Shown: positions 17,059-27,077 of the stretch, one piece after another
Position numbering within the stretch: the first letter of the stretch is position 1
How the letters are laid out: the number at the start of each line of letters is the position of its first letter
Assembly: GCA_030653035.1 (NCBI GenBank)
Contig: JAUSAB010000030.1
Span: forward strand, 1 to 64,000
Direction of reading: 5' to 3'
Length of the DNA: 64,000 bases
Source of the DNA: Desulfocapsaceae bacterium
Lineage (GTDB): Bacteria; Desulfobacterota; Desulfobulbia; Desulfobulbales; Desulfocapsaceae
Translations under genes and position numbers: made by a program
Notes under the pieces: model-generated
Told to the model about the DNA's origin: nothing
Database searches by the model: none
Seen by the model: only the letters and a program-made list of their open reading frames with translations

Positions 17059-18729
17059 CTAATTATTATTGGCGACCACACAATTGCGGCCGGCATTTTT
17101 GGCTTGGTACAAAGCACGGTCAGCCGCTTCACGCAGGGACTTCATGTCCTTGAATTGCGGAAAGGCGGCAACACCCGCACTAAAGGCACAGGAAAACTCA
17201 ACCTCACCCGCATGAAAACGTATCTTTGCAAAATCCTCACGCAACTGATCGATAATCCGGGTAGCTGCCTCCAACGTAATTTCCTGCAGGATCACAGCGA
17301 ATTCCTCACCCCCATAGCGGCCGACGATGTCGGAGTTGCGTAACCGCTGTTGCAACACCCGCGCCAGTGCCCGCAAGACCTGATCACCCACAGGGTGACC
17401 ATGGGTGTCGTTCACCGTCTTGAAATGGTCAACGTCAATCATGGCAAAACACAGGATCTCATTCTGGCGGCCCGCATGGGCAATGAGGTTCTCAAGCATC
17501 TGGGTGGTCGTGGAGTGGTTAAAAAGGCCAGTCAGGCTATCACGTGCCATCAGCGTGCGCAGCGCCCGCATACGTTCAGCACGAATGGCCACGGCGGCCA
17601 CCAGATCCTCGGGTTGAATCGGCTTGGTGAGAAAGCCTTCGGCCCCTACCCGCATGGCGGAGAATTGCTTGCGTTTGTCGGTTTCACTCGACAGGAAGAC
17701 GATGGGCAACCCGAAATAATCAGGCACCTGGCGCACCAGTTTAGCAAGGTCACGACCATTGCATCCGGGCATGTACATGTCCATCAGCACCAGATCTGGA
17801 CGGAATTCCTCCAGAACGTCGAGCACACTCGCCGGGTTGTGAACCTGATAGGTGATCATGTGCGCTTCCTGCAAGATCAGGCTGTGATACGCGGCAATGA
17901 CCGGTTCATCATCCACCACCAGCACGCGGCAAGGCTCAGGCTTCTTCTGGACGGTCAGTTCATCAATGGTCGTCACCAAATCCAGGGCGTTAACGGGCTT
18001 GTGAAAATAGGCCTCGCCACCGGCCTTGATGGCATTCAGCCGCGCCTTGAAATCGTCGCGCGCAGAGATGAATATGACCGGCACCGGATGATCCATTTGT
18101 CCCTCAATGGCAGCCAGGACATCCGTGCCGCTGACGCCGTTCGGAAAAATGATATCCATGATGACAAGCGACGGTCGCTGCTCCGCCATCGCCGTGTCCA
18201 ATTCGGCGGGATCGGTGAAGGCAACCGTATGGTAACCGAAACATTGCAGTTGCGTAGCCAATTGTTCGACCTGCAGGGGATCGTCGTCGCAGATATAGAT
18301 CAGCCTGCCTCCGGTGCCCTCGCTGTCATCAACCGGTGCCAACTCAAAACGGGGGACATCGTGTTCCGTGGATGACGAGATACCATGCTGACGCAAGGTC
18401 TCAGTGCTCAGGACAATACGGGCCAAGACCTCGGCCAGTTCGTCCCAGAATTCTGTTGAAACATTGGCCGGCATTTCCAATAAACGCGCAGCCAGATGTT
18501 CCCCGCTCGCCGCAATGGCACCGAGTTCCTCAAAACCAAAGGAATTGCCGGTACCCTTGATACTGTGCAGGAAGCGATGCAGGTTTGCCGCCGTGACACT
18601 CTGATTCGGATCGGCGCGCAACGTGGCTAGTTGGTCCAAAGCCTCTTCCACCCGCCCGGGCATTTGCTCGATGAACTTCTCGCGCAGTTGAGCGATCTTG
18701 CTGCGTAAGGAGGGGCGTTGCTGGTTCAT
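17059..18729 (-). CDS. Hpt-REC-REC-GGDEF diguanylate cyclase
   Basis: A protein of 556 residues (numbering here from a GTG nine bases earlier, the alternative start). Domains: Hpt (about 15-110, phospho-acceptor in FLHSIKGTGNSFGF, H58), REC1 (IYICDDDPLQ ... LVIMDIIFPN), REC2 (VLVVDDEPVI ... LVLMDMYMPG) and GGDEF (about 395-555). The cyclase signature is GRYGGEEFAV and an RNSD five residues before it is a product-inhibition I-site. It is therefore expected to make cyclic di-GMP when phosphorylated by the CheA-type kinase of the operon, directly or through its Hpt. Confidence 0.9.
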   Translation of the reverse strand: MNQQRPSLRSKIAQLREKFIEQMPGRVEEALDQLATLRADPNQSVTAANLHRFLHSIKGTGNSFGFEELGAIAASGEHLAARLLEMPANVSTEFWDELAEVLARIVLSTETLRQHGISSSTEHDVPRFELAPVDDSEGTGGRLIYICDDDPLQVEQLATQLQCFGYHTVAFTDPAELDTAMAEQRPSLVIMDIIFPNGVSGTDVLAAIEGQMDHPVPVIFISARDDFKARLNAIKAGGEAYFHKPVNALDLVTTIDELTVQKKPEPCRVLVVDDEPVIAAYHSLILQEAHMITYQVHNPASVLDVLEEFRPDLVLMDMYMPGCNGRDLAKLVRQVPDYFGLPIVFLSSETDKRKQFSAMRVGAEGFLTKPIQPEDLVAAVAIRAERMRALRTLMARDSLTGLFNHSTTTQMLENLIAHAGRQNEILCFAMIDVDHFKTVNDTHGHPVGDQVLRALARVLQQRLRNSDIVGRYGGEEFAVILQEITLEAATRIIDQLREDFAKIRFHAGEVEFSCAFSAGVAAFPQFKDMKSLREAADRALYQAKNAGRNCVVANNN

Positions 18730-18759
18730 AGTCGGCACCAGGTTGTAATCTTCATGTTG

Positions 18760-19119
18760 TTAGCCTCGGGACATAACCTTGTCTATCAACTGGGGCAGGA
18801 GTTCTTCCAGGCTGAAGTCCTTAAACAGACAGGCGTCAAGTTTCGGTTCCTGTGCCCACAAGCCGTCCGGATCATCGCCGGTGAGCAGAATGAAAGGCAA
18901 GACAACTCCCTGGCTGCGTATCTCGCGGAACAAATCAATCCCGCTGATCAAGGGCATGTTCATATCGCTGATCACCAGGTCAAAGCGCCCCTCACCCGCC
19001 AGCATTTCCAGCGCTTCTATACCGTTTTCGGCCAGCTGACAGTCATGGCCCAGATCTTCGAGTACCGCCACAGTCATCTCCCTCGCAAAGGGATCGTCGT
19101 CTACCACCAAAACACGCAT
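18760..19119 (-). CDS. cheY: CheY-like single-domain response regulator
   Basis: A 119-residue receiver: MRVLVVDDDPFAREMTVAVL, the phosphorylation site LVISDMNMP, the switch threonine in ILLTGDD, and a phenylalanine-preceded lysine (CLFKDFS) in place of the usual KP. GGAGGT seven bases upstream favours the ATG at 19119 over one five codons earlier. It lies between the CheA-type kinase and the diguanylate cyclase, and may be a phosphate sink or a step in a relay. Confidence 0.88.
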   Translation of the reverse strand: MRVLVVDDDPFAREMTVAVLEDLGHDCQLAENGIEALEMLAGEGRFDLVISDMNMPLISGIDLFREIRSQGVVLPFILLTGDDPDGLWAQEPKLDACLFKDFSLEELLPQLIDKVMSRG

Positions 19120-19183
19120 CTTATTTACCTCCACTCATTTTTCCGGCAGGTGGAACGTATGCAATTCGACAGCTCACAATTTT

Positions 19184-21397
19184 TTATCCAAGCAAGCTGC
19201 GCAGGGTATCCACCAGACTGTTCTGATCAAATTCACCTTTGACGATGTAGGCATCAGCGCCCACCTGAATGCCGCGTCGCTTGTCTTCTTCCTTCTCCCG
19301 CGAGGTAATAATGACGATGGGCGTGTCGCGGTATTTTTCCTCCTGACGCAGCATCGAGGTCAGGGTGAATCCGTCCATATTGGGCATCTCCACATCGGTG
19401 AGAATAGCGTCGAATGTTCCCGTACGCGCCTGCTGCAAGCCGTCAATACCGTCCTCGGCAAGGGTGACGTGATAGCCCCAGGCCTCGAGAACATCCTTCT
19501 CAATCTCCCGCGTATTGAGCGAGTCGTCCACTACCAGGATCTTGTATACAAATTCCTGTTCCCCGGCATGGTTCGCGGCCTCGGTACGCGACGCCTGACT
19601 ACGCACCTTGCGCGCCAGCTCCAGCAATGCCGGTGCGTGCAGCACACTTACCAGTTCATTTTTACCGGTAATAACCATACCGGAAACCACGGTCAGCCGG
19701 CGCATATGCTCAGGCAGCGGCTTGATTACCATATCGAGCTCATCAAGCAAATCATCCACTGCCAGCGCCAGCTTTTCGTTGCGGACCCGCACAACCACCA
19801 GCAACATGCCACGATCGGATATCCCGGCCTGCGAACGGGTCGTTTTCACCAGACGCTCCGGAACATGCAGCAGGTCGGCCAAGGCCACGACCGGCACAAA
19901 TTCGTTACGGATAATCACCGCCTTTCGTTCTACCACAGTAAGCATTTCTTCATGCGATACCCGGATCAATTCGGCCACATATTGGGCGATGACTCCAAAA
20001 GGCAAACCGTTGACCTCAACCAGCAGCACACGCATCACCGCCAGCGACAGCGGCAGACGCAGGGCAAAGGTCGTGCCCGTTCCCAAGCGGGTTTCCACCG
20101 TCACCTCGCCTTGCAGGTCATCGACGATACTCTGCCTGACCACATCCATGCCGACGCCCCGCCCGGAGATATCAGTGATGATGGTGCTGGTACTGAAACC
20201 GGGCTGGAAGATCAAATCAACCACCTCCTGATCGCTCATCCCGCTCGCCTGCTCCACGCTGATGAATCCCTTGCGCAAGGCCTTCTCACGCACGGCTTCA
20301 ATCGGCACGCCTCCACCATCGTCGGCTACTTCGATCACCACCCACCCACCGTCCTGACGTGCCGAAAGGGTGACGCGTCCCTGCGAAGACTTGCCGGCAG
20401 CCACACGCTCAACAGGCGTTTCCAGGCCGTGGTCGATGGCATTACGCAACAGATGGACGATGGGGTCGCTGAGTTTGTCAATCATTTGCCGGTCGAGTTC
20501 GATCTCCGCCCCGCTCACCACACACGCCACCTCTTTGCCAACGGAGTGCGCAAGGTCGCGCACCACGCGTCCGGCCGAATCGAAAACCATGGACAACGGC
20601 AGCATACGCATGATTAACGCCTTGTCATGCAGTTCATCCATCAGCAATTCCTGGCTCTGCACATCATCACGCAGGGTCAGCCCAAAATGATGCAATCGCG
20701 CCCGATGCTGCACCCAGTGTTCCGGCGAACCATCGCGTTCGATCATCCGGAAATCGAGCAGTCGCTGACGGAGCGTGGCATGGCTGGAAACCACCTCGCC
20801 CATTAATTTGATCAACTCGTCGAGCTTGGCAAGACGCACCCGTACCGTATCGGCCGCATTCAACTTCGCCTGGGATGGGGGTGGCGGCGGGACCGCAAGC
20901 GATGAAGGGATGACTGAAGGGGAAGAAGCCGACTTGACAACAGCTGGCACCCCATCCTTTGCCGGGTCGATGCATGACAACGGAGCCTCTGCGACCGCCA
21001 CCTCTCCTGTCGCCGCCTGCGCCAGGCTGGCACACAGTACCACGTCAACAGGCTGCAGAGTGGCGGGATCACCGCTTGTCGCCAAAGATTCCACCAGCAG
21101 GGCGATGGCGTCCACACTCCGGTACAACAAATTGCCAAGTTCCGGTCTATAGTTCAGACTGCCATCACGCATGGCGCCAAGAACATCTTCGAGCTTGTGG
21201 GCGGTTTCGGTGATGGCGGTAAGTTTGAGCATCCGCGACGACCCCTTGATGGTATGGGCCGAACGGAAAATGGCGTTAATATTTTCGCGATCGCTGCTAT
21301 CACGGCTCAGTGTATCCAAACCTTCACCTAGCCGCTTCACATGTTCGCGGGCTTCTTCAACAAAGCGAGATATGAATTTTTTAATATCGAGTGCCAT
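19184..21397 (-). CDS. cheA: CheA-REC hybrid chemotaxis kinase
   Basis: A 737-residue kinase of the CheA-receiver (WspE/FrzE-like) type. Domains: P1 Hpt (H48 in SAHTIKGSSRML), a proline-rich linker with no P2, P3 dimerisation, P4 ATPase (HLLRNAIDHGLE N-box, VADDGGGVP, GRGVGMDVVRQSI), P5 CheW-like (LLVEVNGLPFGV) and C-terminal REC (KILVVDDSLNTREI, ILTDVEMPNMDG, KGEF region). It would phosphorylate its own receiver, CheB and the operon regulators. Confidence 0.93.
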   Translation of the reverse strand: MALDIKKFISRFVEEAREHVKRLGEGLDTLSRDSSDRENINAIFRSAHTIKGSSRMLKLTAITETAHKLEDVLGAMRDGSLNYRPELGNLLYRSVDAIALLVESLATSGDPATLQPVDVVLCASLAQAATGEVAVAEAPLSCIDPAKDGVPAVVKSASSPSVIPSSLAVPPPPPSQAKLNAADTVRVRLAKLDELIKLMGEVVSSHATLRQRLLDFRMIERDGSPEHWVQHRARLHHFGLTLRDDVQSQELLMDELHDKALIMRMLPLSMVFDSAGRVVRDLAHSVGKEVACVVSGAEIELDRQMIDKLSDPIVHLLRNAIDHGLETPVERVAAGKSSQGRVTLSARQDGGWVVIEVADDGGGVPIEAVREKALRKGFISVEQASGMSDQEVVDLIFQPGFSTSTIITDISGRGVGMDVVRQSIVDDLQGEVTVETRLGTGTTFALRLPLSLAVMRVLLVEVNGLPFGVIAQYVAELIRVSHEEMLTVVERKAVIIRNEFVPVVALADLLHVPERLVKTTRSQAGISDRGMLLVVVRVRNEKLALAVDDLLDELDMVIKPLPEHMRRLTVVSGMVITGKNELVSVLHAPALLELARKVRSQASRTEAANHAGEQEFVYKILVVDDSLNTREIEKDVLEAWGYHVTLAEDGIDGLQQARTGTFDAILTDVEMPNMDGFTLTSMLRQEEKYRDTPIVIITSREKEEDKRRGIQVGADAYIVKGEFDQNSLVDTLRSLLG

Positions 21398-21403
21398 GCC
21401 GGG

Positions 21404-22906
21404 TTATTTCCGCCCTACCATACGTTGTTGGTCGCCTAATTTAGCGAGCTGATGTGCACACAGGAAACGCAATTCAGAATGCACCACTTCCAATGGCAGC
21501 ACCCTGATACCGTTGTCCGGCACCGTCGATTGCGAAAGCAGCTGCAGGACTGCCCTATATTCGCGCCGGGCCTTGTCGGGCTCACCGCCGGCCCGATACA
21601 GTTCGGCCAGGTAATAACGCGCCAGCCAGCATTCGTGGCGGGCATAGACCGCCTGTTTGAACCAGCGCACAGCCTCACCAATAAGCTCACGCCACTTGGC
21701 AGCAAGGCCAAGCAGAACAAAGGCATCGATTGACCAGGGGTCGGTCTGCAGTGCTTGTCGAGCGCTGGTCTCCGCCAGTTCGAACTCCTTACGGTTGAGC
21801 TGGATATGCGCCTTCAGCAACAGCGCGGAGACATCTCCAGGATTACGTTCAAGCAGAACGACGATCATAGCCATCGCCTCATCGTAACGCTTTGCGCTGC
21901 ACTGTTGTTGCACCTCATCAATGCTGAAACAAGGAGCGGGCGACGCCACTGTCGACTCCACACATTCCGGTATCGGTAAAGAAGAGACGACAGGTGTGCT
22001 GTAGCACTCGGTGGACACGTGTTCCTGTGCAGCCACTTTCGACACCACATGCCGGGAAAAATCAAAGGGCGATGCTGTTGCCGGAACAAAAGCAGGATGC
22101 TGTCCCTTGGAAAAATAGAAAAGCCCATCTTCCTCAACCAGAGGAAGCACGCCGAGATCATTGGCGATAGTTTCAGCAGTCCCAATCATCAGGTAGCCGT
22201 TGTCATTCAAGAGGGAGGCCAGATTCTGCTGAATGATGCGCCGCGTCGGCGTATCGAAATAAATCGAGACGTTACGAAAAAAAATGATATCGCAATCATA
22301 CAACGCTGCGGGAAATTCGTCGGCGAACAGATTCATTTCGTGGAATTCAACCTGGTTGCGAATCTCGTCCTTGAGACGATAAACCCAGTCATCATGATCG
22401 AAGTAGCGTGCCTTGATGTCTTCCGCCACGCCACGAAACGAAAATTCGTTGTAACACCCGGAGCGCGCCTTGGCCAAGGCCTGCGTATCGATGTCGCCTC
22501 CGGTGAAGGAGAACAGACTCGACACGTCATCCCCGTATTTCTCGCGCAAGGCCATGACAAGGGAGTAAGGCTCTTCGCCGGTGGAACACCCGGCGCTCAG
22601 GATCCGCAGGGGCTGGTTATCTTCGCGTTGCATCAGCAGACGCGGCACCAGACGCTCGGTCAGCAGGCGCAACTGCTCAACCTCGCGGAAGAAATAGGTC
22701 TCATTGATGGTGAGCAGATTAACCAGGTCCTGAAACTCGTCACTGCTGCCTTGAAGATGGAGATAATATTCAGCGCTGTTGCTCAATCTGGTCACGGTGA
22801 TGCGCTGCGCCAGTACCGTAGCCAGCTTCTCCTCGTCAATCCCTTCGAGAATCAGGCCGCAGCGCTGCTTGATGAGTTTTTGAAATGGTTCCAGGTCAAT
22901 GATCAT
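21404..22906 (-). CDS. cheR: CheR methyltransferase fused to TPR repeats
   Basis: A 500-residue receptor methyltransferase. The N-terminal 270 residues are CheR: INETYFFREVEQL, the SAM motif RILSAGCSTGEEPYSLVMAL, and IIFFRNVSIYFDTPTRR. A proline-rich linker leads to TPRs (about 325-470: FELAETSARQALQTDPWSID, LARYYLAELYRAGGEPDKAR). The TPR fusion is characteristic of Wsp/Frz-type systems. Its ATG overlaps the cheB stop by four bases. Confidence 0.92.
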   Translation of the reverse strand: MIIDLEPFQKLIKQRCGLILEGIDEEKLATVLAQRITVTRLSNSAEYYLHLQGSSDEFQDLVNLLTINETYFFREVEQLRLLTERLVPRLLMQREDNQPLRILSAGCSTGEEPYSLVMALREKYGDDVSSLFSFTGGDIDTQALAKARSGCYNEFSFRGVAEDIKARYFDHDDWVYRLKDEIRNQVEFHEMNLFADEFPAALYDCDIIFFRNVSIYFDTPTRRIIQQNLASLLNDNGYLMIGTAETIANDLGVLPLVEEDGLFYFSKGQHPAFVPATASPFDFSRHVVSKVAAQEHVSTECYSTPVVSSLPIPECVESTVASPAPCFSIDEVQQQCSAKRYDEAMAMIVVLLERNPGDVSALLLKAHIQLNRKEFELAETSARQALQTDPWSIDAFVLLGLAAKWRELIGEAVRWFKQAVYARHECWLARYYLAELYRAGGEPDKARREYRAVLQLLSQSTVPDNGIRVLPLEVVHSELRFLCAHQLAKLGDQQRMVGRK

Positions 22907-23979
22907 GGCTGACTCGCAACACTGCAGGCAGAGGCCATGACGATCATTTCCCGAGCGATTGCATCGGCAGGCAGAACCTTTTGGACACTCCCGCTATCAA
23001 TGGCCACCTTGTTCATGCCAAAAATCACCGAACTGGCTTCATCTTGGGCCAGCGTAGCGCCGCCCGCCTGGAGGATACTCATGATTCCCTGGGCACCATC
23101 GTTGCCCATACCAGTAAGGATGATGCCGATACTCTGATAGCCGTAGACCTCGGCCACGGCGTTGAGCAGGGCATTGCAGCTGGGGTGATAAATATCCGCC
23201 GGCAATTGTTTCCGTAGAGTGATGCGACGAGATGGCGTTACTACGAGGTTGGCCTCCGATGGCGAGATATAAACCACCCCCGGCAAGATGAGCTCGCCTT
23301 CCTGCGCCAAACGCACGCGCACCTTGCACAAATCGGCCAGCCAGTCGGCCATGCCGCCGGCAAAACCGGCGGAAATATGCTGCGCGACCAGTATCGGGCA
23401 AGGAAAATCAGCAGGAAGCTGGGCCAGAACCATCAAAAGAGCCTGTGGCCCCCCGATGGATGAGGCGATGGCAAAAATTCGTGAATAACCGACGGACACA
23501 TTCTCATGTGGCATCAGTAGAGGGGAGTGTGCTGACGGAGAGTGTAGCGCCCTGGAGCTTTCCTTGCCTTTCAAACGGGAGCGAATGTGGGTAATAACCG
23601 GTACCCCGGCCAGCATTTTCACCTTGGCCACGAATTCTGCGGCCGCCTTTGCCTCGTATTCCGGCTTGGCAATCACCTCCAGCGCCCCGTGTGCAACCGC
23701 CTCATAAGCATTATGGGCGTCGGCGACACTACTTACCACCAGAATCGGCACGGCCCTGGTCGCCATGATTTCCGCAATGGCCTGCATGCCGTTCATCACC
23801 GGCATTTCCAGATCCATCGTCACCAGGTTTGGCTTCAACTCGCGCGCCAGCTTAACCGCGTCCCGGCCATTGTCTGCTTCGCCGACAATCTCAATATCCT
23901 CGTCGTCTTCCAGGAAGGCACGCAACAATCCTCGCGTCAGGCTGCTGTCGTCGACCAAGAGCACTCTGATTTTTCCCAT
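22903..23979 (-). CDS. cheB: CheB protein-glutamate methylesterase
   Basis: A 358-residue REC plus methylesterase protein. The receiver shows VLLVDDSSLTRGLL and LVTMDLEMPVMNG; the catalytic domain shows the serine motif IASSIGGPQALL, the histidine in VAQHISAGFAG and the aspartate in LTGMGNDGAQG. It removes methyl groups from the adapting receptor. It starts 24 bases after the MCP gene ends. Confidence 0.94.
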   Translation of the reverse strand: MGKIRVLLVDDSSLTRGLLRAFLEDDEDIEIVGEADNGRDAVKLARELKPNLVTMDLEMPVMNGMQAIAEIMATRAVPILVVSSVADAHNAYEAVAHGALEVIAKPEYEAKAAAEFVAKVKMLAGVPVITHIRSRLKGKESSRALHSPSAHSPLLMPHENVSVGYSRIFAIASSIGGPQALLMVLAQLPADFPCPILVAQHISAGFAGGMADWLADLCKVRVRLAQEGELILPGVVYISPSEANLVVTPSRRITLRKQLPADIYHPSCNALLNAVAEVYGYQSIGIILTGMGNDGAQGIMSILQAGGATLAQDEASSVIFGMNKVAIDSGSVQKVLPADAIAREMIVMASACSVASQP

Positions 23980-24003
23980 GTTGAATTCCAGGAGAAGTAC
24001 GGC

Positions 24004-25734
24004 TTAGTCTAAATTCTCGGCAAGCTTGAACTGCTGCACCGTTGTACCCAGCTCAGCCGACATGACGGTCATATCATGGCTGATCTGGGAGATACGGCCA
24101 ATGGACTGGGCCGCATGAGAGCTGGCATTCACAATCTCACGCAAGGCCACCACCACCTGGTTGCTGGCTGTTTTCTGCTGTTGCGTGGAGAGGGAAATCT
24201 GTTGGGCAGCACTGGATGTGTGGCTAGCGGCATTAACCAGATCGTCGAGGTTCTGTGCCGTCGAGGTACTGGCCTCCATGCCGGAGGCAATGATGGAACC
24301 ACCCTTTTCCGAGGTAATCACCAAACGACTGATGGAATCCTGAATCTCCTGAATCTTGGCCTCGATCTCACCGGTGGAATCGGTCACGCTGTCAGCAAGA
24401 CGGCGGATTTCGCTGGCAACCACACTGAAACGTTTCCCGGCTTCACCGGCGCTTGATGCCTCCAGCGCGGCGTTGAAGGCAATCAGCTTGGTCTGGTCGG
24501 CAATGGTGTTGATAATCTCCATCACCTTGCTGATTTCCTTGGACTTGGCGCCAAGCTCGACGATCTCCTGCAGGCTGTGCTGGTTATCGCTGCGGATATC
24601 TCCCATTCGGACAAGGACAATCTGCATTGCCTCAGAACCGCGTTTGCTGTTTTCCCATGTCTGGTTAGCGATGTCGACCACCGACTTGGAATGCTCAGCG
24701 ATTTGGGTGGAAGAAGCGGACAATTCCTCCATGGTTGAAGTAATTTCTGCCACCGAAGAAGACATCTCCGAAGAGGTGGCAACCTGGTTTTCCACTGCGC
24801 CGGCAATTTCCGTGGCGGCACTGTGCACATTCACGGCATGAGCGTCAATCTTGGAGGCCAGTTCGTGGAGCTGGCGACGCATTTCACGAGCTGCTTCAGC
24901 AAGTTCACCAATTTCGTCTTTTCGTTCTTCAGTGAGATCCTGAGACAGATTACCGGCAGCAATATCCTTAACAAAGTGAACAAGACGTAAGATAGGATTG
25001 CAGATGTTCCGAATGACATAAAAACTCATGGCACCTGCAATAACCAGAAGCAAAATCAGGTTTACGATCAGTATTTTATTGGTAATCTCCCGGAAGATTC
25101 TGGTGGTTGCCTCCTTTTTTTCGGCGACCGCTGCATCAATGGAATTGATATAGGCACCTGTCCCCACAATCCATCCCCAAGGCTCGATTTGTTTGACGTA
25201 CGAAAGTTTGGGCTGCGCCTCAGCTTCACCATTCTTATTCGGCTTGGGCCATAGATAATCAACATACCCCTGCCCATCTTTGGCGCAGACCTCGGCAAAG
25301 GCCTGAAAGAGGTTCTGTTTTTTGCCCAAGGCACAATTATATGCAGGGTCATCCATTTTTTTCCCATTGAGATCAGGTTTGATCGGATGCATGATCATGG
25401 TGGGGATAGGGCGGGAGGTGTCATTGACCCAAAAATAGCCGATATCATTATCATAATGAAGCTTGGCCAGCAGGGAAAGCGCCCGTTTTTGCGCCTCGGA
25501 CTCACTGAGCTGACCGCTTTTGGCAAGTTCAATGTTTGCCAGGATTACACCTTCGGCCACCTCCACCTGATTTTTCAAAGAGATCTTGGTCGCCTCAAAT
25601 TGACTTGACCTGAATGTCTCCAAATCTTTCAGTTCATAGGAGCGCAGCAGCGGATAAGTTGCCAGGGCGGAAAGCAGTGCAAGCACAGAAAGGGCCGTAA
25701 CCAGAAGCAAGGTGATTTTCCAACTTAGTCTCAT
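24004..25734 (-). CDS. Methyl-accepting chemotaxis protein with Cache domain
   Basis: A 576-residue receptor, first gene of the chemosensory operon. It starts at MRLSWKITLLLVTALSVLAL (first transmembrane segment), with GAGG seven bases upstream. A periplasmic single Cache (sCache_2-like) domain follows, with YFWVNDTSRPIPTMIMHPIK and GWIVGTGAYI; then a second membrane segment, HAMP and the signalling hairpin with tip segment around TKLIAFNAALEASSAGEAGK. Cache domains of this type often bind small organic acids; the ligand is unknown. Confidence 0.92.
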   Translation of the reverse strand: MRLSWKITLLLVTALSVLALLSALATYPLLRSYELKDLETFRSSQFEATKISLKNQVEVAEGVILANIELAKSGQLSESEAQKRALSLLAKLHYDNDIGYFWVNDTSRPIPTMIMHPIKPDLNGKKMDDPAYNCALGKKQNLFQAFAEVCAKDGQGYVDYLWPKPNKNGEAEAQPKLSYVKQIEPWGWIVGTGAYINSIDAAVAEKKEATTRIFREITNKILIVNLILLLVIAGAMSFYVIRNICNPILRLVHFVKDIAAGNLSQDLTEERKDEIGELAEAAREMRRQLHELASKIDAHAVNVHSAATEIAGAVENQVATSSEMSSSVAEITSTMEELSASSTQIAEHSKSVVDIANQTWENSKRGSEAMQIVLVRMGDIRSDNQHSLQEIVELGAKSKEISKVMEIINTIADQTKLIAFNAALEASSAGEAGKRFSVVASEIRRLADSVTDSTGEIEAKIQEIQDSISRLVITSEKGGSIIASGMEASTSTAQNLDDLVNAASHTSSAAQQISLSTQQQKTASNQVVVALREIVNASSHAAQSIGRISQISHDMTVMSAELGTTVQQFKLAENLD

Positions 25735-25939
25735 CAGGTTTCCTCTTTTCGTTAAAAAACAAACGATAACCACATGACCATGTCATACCTATCACAGCGT
25801 ATTACTTGTATTACCTTATTGGAAGGGGAAAAAACAAGGGGGGGGGTAAACAACATGCGTAAATGACCATTGCCCCCGCAGGAGTTCATATGACCCTTTA
25901 TAACGGAACTGCGGGATCGTCCGATTGCCCAACAATCTC

Positions 25940-26509
25940 CTATAGACCTTCCTCCGCAGCCCCAATCCGGCGATTCATCTCAAACTGATCAATGGCCGCC
26001 TTGACCATCCTGAACAGCTCACGATAATACAGTTTATTGTGGCTCTTCACATATTGATAGATAGTCTTACGCAGGTCATCTTCATTCAGTCCCTGATATT
26101 TTGCCGCTGCCGAACCCAGGATTTCACTCTGCCAGTCAGGCTCCCACTCGATCTGCAGGGAACGGCAATGCTGGTAGTCTTCCATGGCCTCATTGATCAA
26201 GATATCACGCAGATGCTCCGCCTCGTGGAGCTGATTTTTTTCTTTGAGGTGGGAACCTTTTCGTTTGTTCAAAAAATCGTAGATGGCATCAAGCTCCAGA
26301 CCTTGGCGCAGGATTTTGGAGAGATGCTTCACCTGTCGTTTACGCGCGCCGCCACTCAGTCCCCGAATCGCCTTGATCTCTTCCCGGACACCACTCTCCT
26401 CGGGAAGTTTCTTCAGGTCTTTATCGGTGAGCGCTGCCAGCTCTTCCGCCACGTCCTCTATTCGTTTGAATCTCCGCTTCTGTTCGGATCTGCTGATTGT
26501 CTCATCCAT
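25940..26509 (-). CDS. darP: Ribosome-associated protein DarP (YjgA, DUF615)
   Basis: A 189-residue helical, highly charged protein matching DUF615: ISRSEQKRRFKRIEDVAEEL at the start and RGLSGGARKRQVKHLSKILR in the middle. The family associates with late 50S assembly intermediates. Monocistronic; the 166 bases between it and the MCP gene hold nothing I recognise. Confidence 0.88.
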   Translation of the reverse strand: MDETISRSEQKRRFKRIEDVAEELAALTDKDLKKLPEESGVREEIKAIRGLSGGARKRQVKHLSKILRQGLELDAIYDFLNKRKGSHLKEKNQLHEAEHLRDILINEAMEDYQHCRSLQIEWEPDWQSEILGSAAAKYQGLNEDDLRKTIYQYVKSHNKLYYRELFRMVKAAIDQFEMNRRIGAAEEGL

Positions 26510-26596
26510 AACACATGGTCTCGTTGTTAATATAAAAAATGCTGTTACCCTATTTATCTACATCCTATGAACAATACCATAAAAAGAGCTAATCAC

Positions 26597-27037
26597 CTAT
26601 CTCCCAAATGTAAGACGGTTAAATCCACCTTCAGCAAAATAAGGACGGGTGGCATCCAGACCCTGCAATTCAAAGATAATAACCTCAAGGATAAGATAAA
26701 CCTTGGTATTTTTGCGGATACAAGCCGTCATGGTCTCGCCATGGTGACCCATAGCCGCATGAAGATGGATGCGCGGCTCGTCTGCTTCCCAGTACACCGA
26801 ACCGCTGCCCACCACCTCACGAGCCCCGTCAACCTCGGCCCATACCGGATCCGGCGGCATGGTCGGCTCCTTCGGACCGGTCACAACACCGGCCTGCCGC
26901 ATACCGCCCAGAATCTGAAACCAGCACGCGCGCAGGTTTTCCTTCCGGACCAACTCTTTTAATCCCTCCAGCAGATCATCGCCCTGATCAAATCGTGCTA
27001 ACACCACCCGCCCAAGAGTTCCTGTCTTGTATTCCAT
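26597..27037 (-). CDS. PPC (DUF296) domain protein
   Basis: A 146-residue protein with the plants-and-prokaryotes-conserved (PPC) fold. GRVVLARFDQGDDLLEGLKE starts the domain, and the family metal-binding pattern is visible in RIHLHAAMGHHG. In plants the domain sits in AT-hook proteins; bacterial single-domain members are of unknown role. AAGGAG eight bases before the ATG at 27037 fixes the start; the longer frame upstream lies inside recD2. Confidence 0.85.
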   Translation of the reverse strand: MEYKTGTLGRVVLARFDQGDDLLEGLKELVRKENLRACWFQILGGMRQAGVVTGPKEPTMPPDPVWAEVDGAREVVGSGSVYWEADEPRIHLHAAMGHHGETMTACIRKNTKVYLILEVIIFELQGLDATRPYFAEGGFNRLTFGR

Positions 27038-27077
27038 TTTTTCTCCTTGCCCTCTTTTTATCTTTCTGTCCCCTGTT

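Noticed and set aside
17350-18375. 341-codon plus-strand ORF
   Set aside because: Antisense to the Hpt-REC-REC-GGDEF gene, whose domains are unambiguous; composition is His/Gln-rich shadow.
19469-20617. 382-codon plus-strand ORF
   Set aside because: Antisense to the CheA-type kinase gene, which has all kinase motifs.
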